The translations under genes and the position numbers were made by a program. Below are positions 54,495-64,000 of a DNA stretch of 64,000 bases, piece by piece. How positions within the stretch are numbered: the first letter of the stretch is position 1; each line of letters starts with the position of its first letter. This DNA comes from Symbiodinium natans (lineage: Eukaryota > Sar > Dinophyceae > Suessiales > Symbiodiniaceae). The notes below the pieces were generated by a model. That model ran no database searches and was not told the DNA's origin. It worked only from the letters and a program-made list of their open reading frames with translations. The DNA lies in NCBI GenBank assembly GCA_905221605.1, contig CAJNDS010002537.1:62001-126000 (forward strand). The letters run 5' to 3'.

Positions 54495-57400
54495 TTAAGG
54501 ACCTCGGGCTCGAGCTTCGGGCATGTCGCTGTCGGCTTTGGTACAAAGCCGGTCGGCGAAGAAAGATAACACGGCCAACAGGCAAGCAGCGCTTGCCCAG
54601 AGAGTTGCGGCTTCGAGGCCTGCCAGATAGGCTATACGACAAAGCTCAGCCCCGCCATAGTAGAAGCCACAGCCAATGGCAAAGAGCACCAAACTCTGAA
54701 AGCAGTCTGCCAGGGTCCCTGGGTACATGGGCGCGGAGAAGCGGTCACAGAGAAAGACGCAGAGCCTGAGCATCATCGCAAACCTTACAGGGACACTGAG
54801 GCCAGACCGAGCGAGAGCTTTCTGATTCAAGGTGAGAGCCGACAGACTGGGCTTTTCTTTCTTGGCTTTGGGCTTACACGTCTCGAGCTGTGCGTGGGGG
54901 GCCGTAAGCTCATCTTCTCTTATCGTTCCAGCTGTATCCCCTCCGGAGGATGCTAAGGCTACTACAGGTTCCTGAAGGCTTAGGGAGTTCTTATAATAAT
55001 ACTACTAAAAATTCACAAAACCAATAATAATAAGAAGAAGAAGAATAAACAAAAAAAATTAATCATAATAATAAGAAGAAGAAGAATAAACAAAAAAAAT
55101 AATCATAATAATAATAATAGTAATAAATAGAGTTCATAGGATGTTTTCGCAAAGGGGCCAGCACACATAGAAGCCGAAGGTGGCGGAGATGGCCCAGCAG
55201 GCCACCCAGTATCCGGGCACCCCTGCACGAGCCAAGGCGATGGTGCTGTCCTTTAGGGTTTAGGGTTTAGGGTTTAGGGTTTGGGGTTTAGGGTTTAGGG
55301 TTTAGGGTTTAGGGTTTAGGGGCTGTCCACGGATGCGCTGAAGGTGACGGCGGTGATAAGGAGAAGGTACTGCAGGGGCATGAGCTCCCTCCTTGCCTAG
55401 GATGGTCCTTAAAACCCTCACTGAATAAAATATTCCTGAATAGGATCCTCTACCAAGTAAGGGAAAGTTAAACAAAAACGTCCCAAGGGCCTACCGAGCT
55501 GCCAACAGCTCACCACGCAGAGGTCCGCGGACATACTGCGTGAAGAGGTCCTCAGCAGCGACAACTGCGACAGCTCTTCCTGCTTGGCCTAGCTTACTTG
55601 GCCCGTGATGCACGGCAATGCAGTTCACTCCTTGCTCCCATACCACTCAACGATTGCCCGGTGAATGAACTCACGGTCAAACTCTGTGCGGCACTCAGCC
55701 TTAGCTGCGCAAGTGTTTGGTTTTTGGAAAGCTGATTCTTCACAGGAAAATATGTTTTGGTCAGGAAGCTCGCTCCAGATCGAAGGTACGAAGGTCTGAC
55801 ACAAGCTTGAGCTTTGCAAGGTTGCTCCGACGAAAAAGATGCATCAGCACATAGATGGGCGTTAGCCTTCAGGGAGGCGCGATGCAGTTGAGCTGACTGC
55901 CACACACACACCACACACATAAGCACGAACAAACACACAATCACACAAGTGCAAGCATGTGTTCTCTTTGAGCCAGACGGCGCAAAGAGGTAGCTGAGGA
56001 CGCGGATCGCCCCAGAGTTCGTCCAGCCAAAAGCAAAACCCACGTCAAAGAGTCCAGCCGCAATGTATGTCGCAACCAGGCATCTCAGAGGCTCTCGCGC
56101 TTAGGGTTTAGGGTTTAGGGTTTAGGGTTTAGGGTTTATGGTTTAGTTAGGGTTTAGGGTTTAGGGTGATTTTGCAGTCCATGTTGGAACTGCACTGAGG
56201 TGCCTTCATGCTTGAAAGCTTTCTTGCCTAGATAACATCCGAGTATAACAAGCATACGACTGAACCTTGTGGAAATTCTGAACAACCACAAGTCGACACA
56301 ATTAAAATGATCACGCGCTCAGCAGCATGTACTTTATATTCTTGTAACTATATTAGCTACAGAAACTATAGTAAGTATAGCATCCAACAGTTGTGCCAGA
56401 ATGCAGGAATGTTCCGGCTTCCACAAAGATCGGCGCCAGGACGGTCCTGGATTCTTGCCGTGTTAGAAGTTTAGGGTTTAGGGTTTAGGGTTTCAGGGTT
56501 TAGGTGTGGAGCTTTGGGGCCTAGCTTTTCTTGTTTTTCGTCTTCGGCCTTTTTGCCACCCGTCTATGTTGCTTGGGGCTTAGGGTTTCAGGCTTCAGGG
56601 CCTGGGTTGTAGTCCCTGAAACAATGCAATATTTGGATATTTGGTGGCACTCATCCACAGCACCTTCAGATAACTGGATCCTGGATGCTTCGAATCCAAT
56701 GTAAACGAAGCGCACACACACAAACACAAACACAAACACAAACCCAAACCCAAACCCAAACCCAAACCCAAACCCAAACACAAACACAAACACACAAACA
56801 CACAAACACACAAACACAAACACACAAACACACAAACACAGAAACACAGAAACACAGAAACACAGAAACACAGAAACACAGAAACACAGAAACACAGAAA
56901 CACAGAAACACAGAAACACAGAAACACAGAAACACAGAAACACAGAAACACAGAAACACACAAACACACAAACACACAAACACACAAACACACAAACCCA
57001 CACGCCCACACGCCCACACGCCCACACGCCCACAGGCCCACAGGCCCACAGGCCCACAGGCCCACAGGCCCACAGGCCCACAGGCCCACAGGCCCACAGG
57101 CCCACAGGCCCACAGGCCCACAGGCACACAGGCACACAGGCACACAGGCACACAGGCACACAGGCACACAGGCACACAGGCACACAGGCACACAGGCACA
57201 CAGGCACACAGGCACACAGGCACACAGGCACACAGGCACACAGGCACACAGGCACACAGGCACACAGGCACACAGGCACACAGGCAGGCACACAGGCACA
57301 CAGGCACACACGCACACACCAGTCGTCCCAACAATACCCGTTAAACCCCTGTTGATCTCCGTTAAAGACCCTAAACCCTAAACCCTAAACCCTGAGCCCT

Positions 57401-59155
57401 AAACCCTCAACCCTCAACCCTAAACCCCTAAACCCTAAACCCCATCCCTGCAACAGTGCCCCCCATCGACCCCCAACCCCCCCCCAGGGAGCCCCGTATC
57501 AGTAGGCTTTGAACCCAGGTCCTCCCCTCCGGGTTGGCCATGCGGTAAGCAGCCAATTCAAAGACACACCAGAGCCTTGAGGGTTCGAGTTTTGGGGTTT
57601 GGGGTTTGGGGTTTGGGGTTTGGGGTTTGCGGTTTAGGGTTTAGGGTTTAGGGTTTAGGGTTTAGGGTTTAGGGTTTAGGGTTTAGGGCTTCAATGATAC
57701 AACCCTTTGAGTACGTGAGTACCCAAATCGTGCTGAAATGACATGCAGACGTTTGCAAGAGTGTACCTGCTGAACCCTAAACCCTAAACCCTATAGGCCT
57801 TGAGAGGTAGGGTGCCGACCAGAGGACCCGGAGCTCTTTGGAAACTCGCAGAAATCCTCCTAGGCCATAGATGCCCCGCTCCATGAGCTCCTGATCCACC
57901 TGTCGTGGATTGGGTTTAGGGTTTAGGGTTTAGGGTTTAGGGTTTAGGGTTTAGGGTTTAGGGTTTAGGGTTGAGGGTTGAGGGTTGAGGGTTGAGGGTT
58001 CAGGGTTGAGGGTTGAGGGTTTAGGGTTTAGGGAGGGTTTAGGGTTTACGGTTTAGGGTTTGGGTGTAGGGTGTTGGGTGTAGGGTGTAGGGTGGAGGCT
58101 TTGGGGTTTAGGGTTTAGGGTTCAATGCAGCGCCTGCCTAAACTGCTACACGCCTAAACTCCACTTAGTAGATCCACCTGGTGGATGCTCACCACGTCTA
58201 GGAAGCACATGGGGCGCTTGCCGAGGTGTGGGGAGTAGGGTGCCAGCAGCAGGCCCAGAAAGCTTCCCAGGAGGCCCGAAGTGAGACACCAAGGAAAGAA
58301 TGGGCACTCCCCCGCGTAGTCGGGGAAATCAGGCACAAAGCTGAGAGGCATCGGGAGCACGTGTAGGCGGCTCAATAGCCCAGCTGACACCACGCCGATA
58401 AACTGCCCCAGCAACATGTGTTTCCATCCTGCTTGGAAGAGCAAGCTAAGGACTTTGTACCTCAGGTTGGGACATAGGACACAAGAAGAGCAACGCCAAA
58501 GAACAGGAGCACTCCCCCAAGCCTGCCGGGCGTTTGCCAAGTGTGTGATAGGAAGATGTCGTAGCCACCCACAGGCGATGAGCGTTCATAAAGGTGTCGA
58601 CGGCCCTTTCCGACAGCATGCTTCCGCGGGTGAGTTGTGGTGTTCATGACAAAATCATACACACTGGACATGGGCTTCTCCCCTCTGAGCGTCGTCGAGT
58701 CCCTGGCAGCCCTAGCATCTGCTCTTAAACCCTAAACCCTTTCTGCAACAGGCTTGCCACTTCGCCCGGGGTTGGTGCCACTCGATATAAGCACCAAACC
58801 CTAAACCCTAAACCCCCTTGTAGCCTCCTCGGGCAGATCGATGGGAGACTGCCGCCAAAGGTGACCCAAGCCCCTCAGACACCCCTGGAGGGAGATGCCG
58901 CGCACGATGTCGGTGTCCACCTGAGCTCAGACCGCGACTGACATCGGTTAAACCACCTTGGGGGCTTTCCGAAAAAAAAGAGGGGTATACCCCTAACTTG
59001 TCTACCCCAAAATACTCTAGAATCCCCTTTTAAAGGAATTTTGAGAGAAAAAAAAAAGGGCACCCCCCCCCCCCTTCTTTTTCGGAACCCCCCCCCCAAA
59101 GCTTAAAGGGGCCAGGCCTCCAGGTGCTTCATGTGCTGCAGCCGGCTCCATTTAC
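54495..59155 (-). CDS. TIR-like multi-pass membrane protein, 14-exon model
   Basis: Minus-strand exons: 59155-59118, 58920-58817, 58711-58523, 58460-58178, 57899-57799, 57575-57522, 56446 to about 56419, about 56091-55967, 55866-55770, 55699-55631, 55550-55495, 55388-55328, 55250-55149, 54971-54495. Phases agree at almost all junctions; unsure ones are 58817/58711 and 56419/56091. Donors are GC, GT or GA and acceptors AG-G. Domains: YDIFLSHTWQTPGRYKVLSL, CFLDVVSIHQ-VDQELMERG, FLRVSKELRVLWSAPYLSRL, WCVFELAAYRMANPEG, a TIR-like alternation with D-IFLSH at its start. Then come membrane helices (LRCLVATYIAAGLFDVGFAF; LQYLLLITAVTFSAS; YWVACWAISATFGFYVCW; SLVLFAIGCGFYYGGAELC) around a charged loop (FDREFIHRAIVEWYGS). 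About 590 residues are seen. 5' exons are missing and the last exon may splice on (GTCCTT after CCCGAG). Probable membrane sensor or signalling protein; enzymatic activity unknown. Confidence 0.85.
54985..55130. repeat. AT-rich AAT/AAG tandem block (intron content)
   Basis: Two copies of an approximately 45-bp block (AATAATAAGAAGAAGAAGAA, then TAAACAAAAAAA) inside the 177-nt last intron of the TIR-like gene. Confidence 0.85.
55251..55327 (-). repeat. 77-nt intron made almost wholly of CCCTAAA repeat
   Basis: Between exons 55388-55328 and 55250-55149 the intron reads GACAGCC, then about ten CCCTAAA units (sense strand), ending in AAAG. GGACAGC occurs at both exon edges, so GA-AG splicing restores a Val-Asp-Ser-Thr reading. 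Confidence 0.85.
56740..57320. repeat. hexameric/octameric CACAxx arrays (CACAAA, CACAGA, CACAGG)
   Basis: Successive blocks of CAAACA, ACACAGAA, ACACAA, CACACGCC, CACAGGCC and CACAGGCA. All lie inside the 1,075-nt intron 57521-56447 of the TIR-like gene. Long Cys/Val/Pro frames on the minus strand and Thr/His/Gln frames on the plus strand are repeat translations. Confidence 0.9.
57594..57690. repeat. telomere-like intron tract
   Basis: TTTGGGG then TTTAGGG units on the plus strand, on the acceptor side of exon 57575-57522. Opposite-orientation units lie at the donor end of the same intron (57770-57795). Confidence 0.9.
57907..58125. repeat. telomere-like tract filling a 278-nt intron
   Basis: TTTAGGG, TTGAGGG and GTGTAGG units fill most of intron 58177-57900 of the TIR-like gene. 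Confidence 0.9.
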
Positions 59156-59321
59156 CTAGTTGTGGAGTAGTTTAGGGTTTAGGGTTTAGGGTTTAGGTTT
59201 TAGGGACTCCCCCAGAAAGGTTAAAGGTTACCTACTCTACTACTGGGATATAGACTCATGTCAGGCTGCCAATTAAGCCAGGCTGGCCTTTAGAACCCGT
59301 CTTGCAAAATATTCCGAATGT

Positions 59322-59750
59322 GTGCTCCTCTTAAACCCAGTCCCACGGGTGTACTTCGTAAGGCAGGGGATCGTCTGGGCAGGTGGTTGGGAGAGCTTCG
59401 CCAAGGAGCTCGGCGCGTGCGGGGCATGGGAGGCCTCAACCGCTGCGAAATTCGAGGCCGGTATGCCCGAAGCGCCCTGCCGCGGTGCAAACATCTCCCG
59501 TGCAGCATGGGAGTTTGAGGGTGCCTTGTTTGTGGACCACACTTTCTTCCAGCAGCCTCTGGATTTACGGCCCCATTGTTGCTGCCGAAATCTGCCGGAA
59601 CCGCGCTGTATGCCTCTAACTCCCGACATGCTCTTCCGAATTCCCAAGGAAATCCCGCCTGCGGGCCCGCAGCAGAACTGCAGGAAGACGGGGTGGTCTC
59701 ACCCTTGTGGTAGCTGTCGACAACCTCTGGTGGCTCCTGGCAGGTTTTGA
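59322..59750 (+). CDS. hypothetical plus-strand ORF
   Basis: A 142-codon frame (GWESFAKELGACGAWEASTA, ALFVDHTFFQQPLDL) without a recognised domain. A 154-codon minus-strand frame overlaps it. Neither shows convincing splice structure. Listed for completeness. Confidence 0.25.
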   Translation: MLLLNPVPRVYFVRQGIVWAGGWESFAKELGACGAWEASTAAKFEAGMPEAPCRGANISRAAWEFEGALFVDHTFFQQPLDLRPHCCCRNLPEPRCMPLTPDMLFRIPKEIPPAGPQQNCRKTGWSHPCGSCRQPLVAPGRF

Positions 59751-59799
59751 TCAACCGTGAATGAAGCCTTGGATCATGTGGGCCACTTCATGGTAATGT

Positions 59800-60905
59800 G
59801 GTCCGTGTCCCCTTTACCCTAAACCCCTTCTTTGCCCACAAGCCAACTGGGCTTCAGGGTAGCGTGGGTCCTTGTACCCCCTGTACCCTAAACCCCTTCT
59901 TTGACCCAAAAGCCAAACCCTTTTGAATTTTCTTAAAACACCTCTAAACATCCCTAAACCCTTTGGCATCCCTGATCCTGATTGTAACCTAATTGCCCCC
60001 AAGAGTCCTTTGCGCCACCAGCAAGGTCCTCCTCTTGGCAGCAGCTGCTGTTCAGACCCATCCCGGAGTAACGGAGAGGCTTGTCTTCAAGATTGAAAAC
60101 GTGACGGAAGAGAAGCTAAGAGTGTTGCCACTTAATTCAGGAATATGTTGTGCCGTTTTGTTTTGTGAGACTATGTTCCTCATGCCGCGAGGCGATTGCT
60201 GTCGCAGTTCTTCCGTCGTTGGCTTGGGGGGGGGGCCTGTTTTGAAGGAACATGTTAGCGAATCATCGAGCTATAGCCAAAAATTGCCGCGGTAGTGCAT
60301 GGCATGCCTTCTTCTGGGTCACTCGAGACGCCGCGAAGTTGATCTTTGGGCAATGCCAGTGTGCAAATTTGCAGCTGAGAGAACACGTCGGCACTCATTT
60401 TCACCCCCGCGGGCCTGAAACGATCCACTGCGGTGGTGAAAGCGCATGCGGATGCAGTTTTGCATGCAGCGCGGACTCGTGGGATTACATGCGATGCACA
60501 GCATGCGCATGAGTCGTGCATGCCTGGCAGGGAGCGCTAGCCGAGACCTGCCTGGCCCTTTCTCCTACTATGTGCTTAAGAACCCCCCAAAAACATAAGA
60601 ACAAGAACAAAACATTCCTGAAACAAGGGAGTGATTATTATTTGACTATTATCTGCTTTTGTAATTCTTTTGGGCGGTTCTTAAGCACACAGTAGTCTTG
60701 AATTGCTTGCTCGGCCGAAGCCTCGGAAGATGCCTCTGAAAGAAGAAGAAAAAGAAGCCGAAGAAAGGCTCTTTGGGCTCAAGTGGCTGGTGGGTCTGTA
60801 GCCCCCTTTAAAACAGGGCACAGAAAAGATGCTGGCAGACGCCGCTACGATAAGTCTAGGGGATCACGACGAGTAACAACTATTCTCGTGGTCTCTCTGT
60901 TTTTT
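59800..60905. other. no supported gene; short duplicated unit
   Basis: A roughly 65-bp unit (ACCCTAAACCCCTTCTTTG...AAGCCAA) occurs twice at 59815-59915. Frames at 59993-60521 lack motifs. A sequence near 60771-60782 (CTTTGGGCTCAAG) partly resembles the spliced-leader end. Confidence 0.4.
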
Positions 60906-60913
60906 TGTTGGCA

Positions 60914-62153
60914 TCAGCACACTGAGCCCTGCAAGGCATGTCGCGGCAGCGCGACCTGAACCTTCACGGGGGAAGGTTGGCCGTCTTGATTCTCGCCGAA
61001 GCAGACCAATTTGCCACCCGCCGTCACGGCACCTCATTCTCGGAAGCCCAGATTAAGATTCTCGCTTCGTTGTCCCCTTTTGAGCCAAAAAAACACCAAT
61101 ACAAAAACTTGAAAAAGATGTTCAACAAAAAGCAGCCAAGGAGCAGGTGTGGCGAAACCCTGCGGCTACGGCAACCACAGGGCCAAGGTCTGTCGGTACA
61201 TTGTGCTGGCCTGCGCTGGGGCCCATGCAAACCAGCTCGCCGCTTGCTGTCACGGCACACGTGTCACGAAATCCGGCAGCCACGGCCACCACTGGGCCAA
61301 GGTCGGCTGGCACGTCACACTGGCCATGCTCGTTGGATCCGAAGCAAACCAGCTCGCCGGTTGCTGTCACGGCACAGGTGTGATAAACTCCTGCAGCCAC
61401 GGCCACCACTGGACCAAGAGTTGGGGGCACATCGCACTGCCCGTGATGGTTGGATCCAAAGCAAACCAGCTTGCCCCCTTCCGTCAAGGCGCAGGTATGA
61501 GAGTTTCCTGCGGCCACGGCCACCACTGGAGCAAGGTCCGTGGGGACGTCGCACTGGCCGCAGTAGTTCGAGCCAAAGCACACCAGCTTGCCAGCCTGTG
61601 TCAGGGCGCAGGTGTGATAGGCTCCTGCAGCCACGACCGACACCGGACCGAGGTCCGGCGGTACGTCGCACTGGCCGCCTTTGTTCGATCCGGAGCAAAC
61701 CAGATCACCGCTTGCCGTCACGGCACAGGCGTGAAAATCTCCGGCTGCCACTGCAACCACTGGACCAATGTCTGGCATGTCGGTCTGGCTAAGAGCGCCA
61801 AAACTCAACAGCCGGCCGCACTCGCTGATTGCAGAGATGTGATTGAGGCCTGCGGCTACTGGAGACTCTGATGCGGAGCGGAAGGTCACGGCCAAGAACG
61901 GCAGGACAAACTCCCGCGCCAAGCTGGCAAACACGGCCGCATGCGGTTCCCTCTTCTTGTTCAGGTCTACAAGGAGCCAGCAAAGGTGGCGGAGGTCTTT
62001 GTCCAAGATGTGCAGGCCATCTGCGCGCAAGTTGAGGATGGCCATGCTGGGGGGGGGGGCCGGGGCTGGGGGGCAGCCTTTGTGCTGTCGGACAAGCCCT
62101 GTGCTTAGGCTTGAGACGGAGGGGCACAAACAACTCAACCTCAACGCTGCCAT
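60914..62153 (-). CDS. RCC1-repeat protein, two exons
   Basis: Exon 1 runs from the first ATG (62153; MAILNL at 62045 is an alternative start) to 61145. A 112-nt GC-AG intron (61144-61033) leads to exon 2, 61032-60914. The join restores HTCAVTAGGKLVCFGENQDG from a frame that otherwise ends in stop. The N-terminal 100 residues are helical (LHILDKDLRHLCWLLVDLNK). Seven RCC1-type units of 41 residues follow (DLGPVVAVAAGxxHTCAVTA, then SGELVCFGSNxxGQCDVP), predicting a beta-propeller; the last is incomplete. Such repeats occur in RCC1, UVR8 and HERC-type proteins. This short protein has no HECT domain in view, so I give no specific function. The DNA units are about 123 bp and still similar, so the repeats are young or homogenised. 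Confidence 0.85.
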
Positions 62154-62239
62154 GCTGATGTGGCGAGCTGGTAGTAGGGGGATGTTTGAGCAGACGCGCT
62201 CCACACAAGCAGGCTTTTGGGCACAGGGCACCACAGTCG

Positions 62240-62555
62240 AGTCGATTTCAAAGACCTAAACGCCAAGCTGCTGCCGCTTCCTGCACACTTCAGGGCAGCT
62301 TCCATGGCTACGACGCAAGCGACTCCCAAGCTGAACTTTGTCAAAGGACGGACGGATTGCCATCAGGTCCAGCCAAGGAGGGCGTCAGGAATTAAAAGTG
62401 TAATTGAAAGTCAGCTGCCTTGCAGATATCTACTGCAATCGAAACTGACCGTAGCAAATTTCCCATGCATGCTACACCTATCGAAGGCGCAGTGCATTCA
62501 AAAGATGCCATATACAATCTTCAAACGCAAGCATAATTATATGTGCAAAGATCAA
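62240..62555. other. intergenic gap
   Basis: Between PPDK's visible 3' part and the RCC1 gene. No motif or repeat. Any last PPDK exon after the GTGAGC at 62570-62565 would have to lie here. Confidence 0.4.
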
Positions 62556-62558
62556 AGC

Positions 62559-63499
62559 TCACCAGGGGCCAAACTGCTGCTGCCTGGGCTTGGCAGCCTT
62601 CGTGGAAGCTTGGAGAGCCTTCTCGCCCTGCGATTTCAAGGCAGCCTGCGCAGCCGCGAGGCGGGCAATGGGCACGCGGAAGGGCGAGCAAGAGACGTAG
62701 TCTAAGCCCGTCTTCTCGCAGAACTCAATGGAAGCTGGATCACCGCCGTGCTCGCCACAAATGCCCATCTTCATGCCCGCGCGCTTTCCGCGGCCCCGCT
62801 CCACCGCAATCTTGATCAGCTCGCCAACACCCTCCTGGTCCAGGCTCACGAAAGGGTCCGTTTCCACGATGCCTGGGGAAGCGTTTCACAACACAAACTG
62901 ACGGCCCTTTGCACCTCTAGACTCTAGACTAGAAACATCTATAAAATTCTACAAACACTAAGAACGGAAAGTGCATTTTTGTTGATCATGTCCCACCTTT
63001 CGCTTTGTACTCAGGCAAGAAGGACCCGGCATCATCACGACTCAAGCCATACGTGGTCTGAGTCAGATCATTGGTGCCAAAACTGAAGAACTCCGCTTGC
63101 TCTGCCAATTTGCCAGCCTGCAGTGCTGCGCGGGGCAGCTCTACCATGGTTCCGACGTGATACCTGAAGTTCACGCCCTGCTCCTTCTGCACCTGCTTGG
63201 CAGTGTCTTCGATGACCTTCTTCAGCTGCACCAGCTCCTCCACAGTGGAAACCAGGGGCACCATGACCTCGGCCACCGGGGTCTTCTTGGCGCTGCGCCC
63301 GACCTCCGCGGCCGCCTCGAAGATGGCCCGAGCTTGCATTTCGCAGATCTCCGGATACGTGATGGCCAGGCGGCAGCCTCTGTGCCCGAGCATGGGGTTG
63401 GCCTCTTGCAGCTCGCTCGCGCGCCGGCGCACGCGATCCAAAGGGACCCCGGCGGCTTTTGCCACAAGGCCCATCTCGGCTTCGGTGTGCGGGATGAAC
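62559..63499 (-). CDS. ppdK: pyruvate, phosphate dikinase, C-terminal part (two exons)
   Basis: PPDK interconverts pyruvate, ATP and phosphate with PEP, AMP and pyrophosphate. Exons 63499-62997 and 62872-62559 join through a 124-nt GT-AG intron (K-G-IVETDPF). The encoded C-terminal PEP/pyruvate barrel has [47 protein letters not shown] and [11 protein letters not shown], with the catalytic Cys in [10 protein letters not shown]. Typical family members end soon after [13 protein letters not shown]. Here a K/Q-rich tail follows and stops at 62559, but a good donor (CTG-GTGAGC, near 62568) suggests the true end may be spliced. The N-terminal and swivelling His domains lie off the right edge. Upstream of 63499 the intron contains a 35-bp minisatellite. 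Confidence 0.92.
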
Positions 63500-63599
63500 C
63501 TTAGCTCACGATCACTTCAGTGAGGACGTAACAATTGTGTGTCCCTCTAATGGGAACCTTGCGAAACGTGTGAAGCTTTCAAGGGTGCTTGTGCTCCAA

Positions 63600-64000
63600 A
63601 ATTTGGGCGGATCGGTCGAGCAGTGAAGAACAGCCCAAAACCCCTAAAAGCGGACGAGACCGTGACAGCCCAAAACCCCTAGAAGCGGACGAGACCGTGA
63701 CAGCCCAAACCCCCTGGAAGCGGACGAGACCGTGACAGCCCAAAACCCCTAGAAGCGGACGAGACCGTGACAGCCCAAAACCCCTAGAAGCGGACGAGAC
63801 CGTGACAGCCAAAACCCCTAGAAGCGGACGAGACTGTAGAAGCGGACGAGACCGTGACAAACCCTGACAATACAGAAGCGGACGAGACCGTGACAGCCCA
63901 AAACCCCTAGAAGCGGACGAGACCGTGACAGCCCAAAACCCTAGAAGCAGACAAGACCATGACGCCCAAAACCCCTAGACGGACGAGACCGTGACAGCCC
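63600..64000. repeat. 35-bp minisatellite in a PPDK intron
   Basis: About eleven copies of a 35-bp unit (cores AGAAGCGGACGAGACCGTGA and CAGCCCAAAACCCCT). Some copies lack the second half, and the array runs off the window. It lies upstream of the first visible PPDK exon. Confidence 0.9.

Noticed and set aside
54022..54642. poly-Leu/poly-Thr/poly-Val ORFs
   Set aside because: Products of the (TAG)n microsatellite.
56521..57344. 220-264-codon ORFs on both strands
   Set aside because: Translations of the CACAGG/CACAGA repeats, and they lie inside a well-phased intron.
63600..64000. 35-bp direct repeats as a CRISPR array
   Set aside because: No unique spacers, eukaryotic intron context, units simply abut.

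Overview
The window reads as nuclear DNA of a dinoflagellate, most likely a Symbiodiniaceae-type alga. The reasons are: tracts of plant-type telomere repeat (TTTAGGG/CCCTAAA) throughout; genes split into many small exons; introns that start with GT, GC or GA and end with AG followed by G; matches to the 3' part of the dinoflagellate spliced leader; and protein types I associate with this group (28-residue LRR arrays, RCC1 repeats, a membrane protein with a SHTW motif, PPDK, GH32). No bacterial operon signal is present.

Nearly every gene I can support is on the minus strand, from about 3 kb to the right edge. Right to left they are: the last two exons seen of pyruvate phosphate dikinase (63.5-62.6 kb); an RCC1-repeat protein (62.2-60.9); a 14-exon TIR-like multi-pass membrane protein (59.2-54.5); a nuclear protein with a dsRBD-like fold (50.8-49.4); a decayed gene (47.4-46.9); a secreted GH32 invertase/fructosidase (44.6-42.9); a lone C-terminal exon (41.7); an LRR receptor-like gene with a second LRR array beside it (38.4-32.5) and a broken copy of its 5' exons (30.0-29.7); an acidic W/D-repeat plus coiled-coil gene (28.4-28.1); a tandem exon family with a putative N-myristoylated member (19.6-17.1); a membrane pseudogene (14.3-13.4); a Kelch-repeat surface protein (12.6-11.1); and an unrecognised multi-pass membrane gene (5.3-3.1). 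On the plus strand there is a dead Copia-like gag-pol relic (7.1-8.9), a broken reading frame (52.6-53.2) and a few weak ORFs.

Most apparent frameshifts vanish once introns are recognised. The 136-bp tandem repeats at 32.5-37.0 kb are each an 84-bp exon (one 28-residue LRR) plus a 52-nt GC-AG intron. In the 54-59 kb and 3-4 kb genes, exon phases match across consecutive introns. Those introns are often built of telomere-like repeat, usually with TTTAGGG on the sense strand after the donor and CCCTAAA before the acceptor. Several are flanked by 6-10-bp direct repeats that contain both splice sites, as expected for introns gained with a target-site duplication. Tandem duplications with a 10-bp period that break frames elsewhere look like possible empty footprints of the same process.

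The rest is microsatellite, minisatellite, poly-C/poly-G and degenerate telomere-like sequence. Gene models were built by eye from splice signals, phase and peptide plausibility. Family names come from recognised motifs; no search was run.
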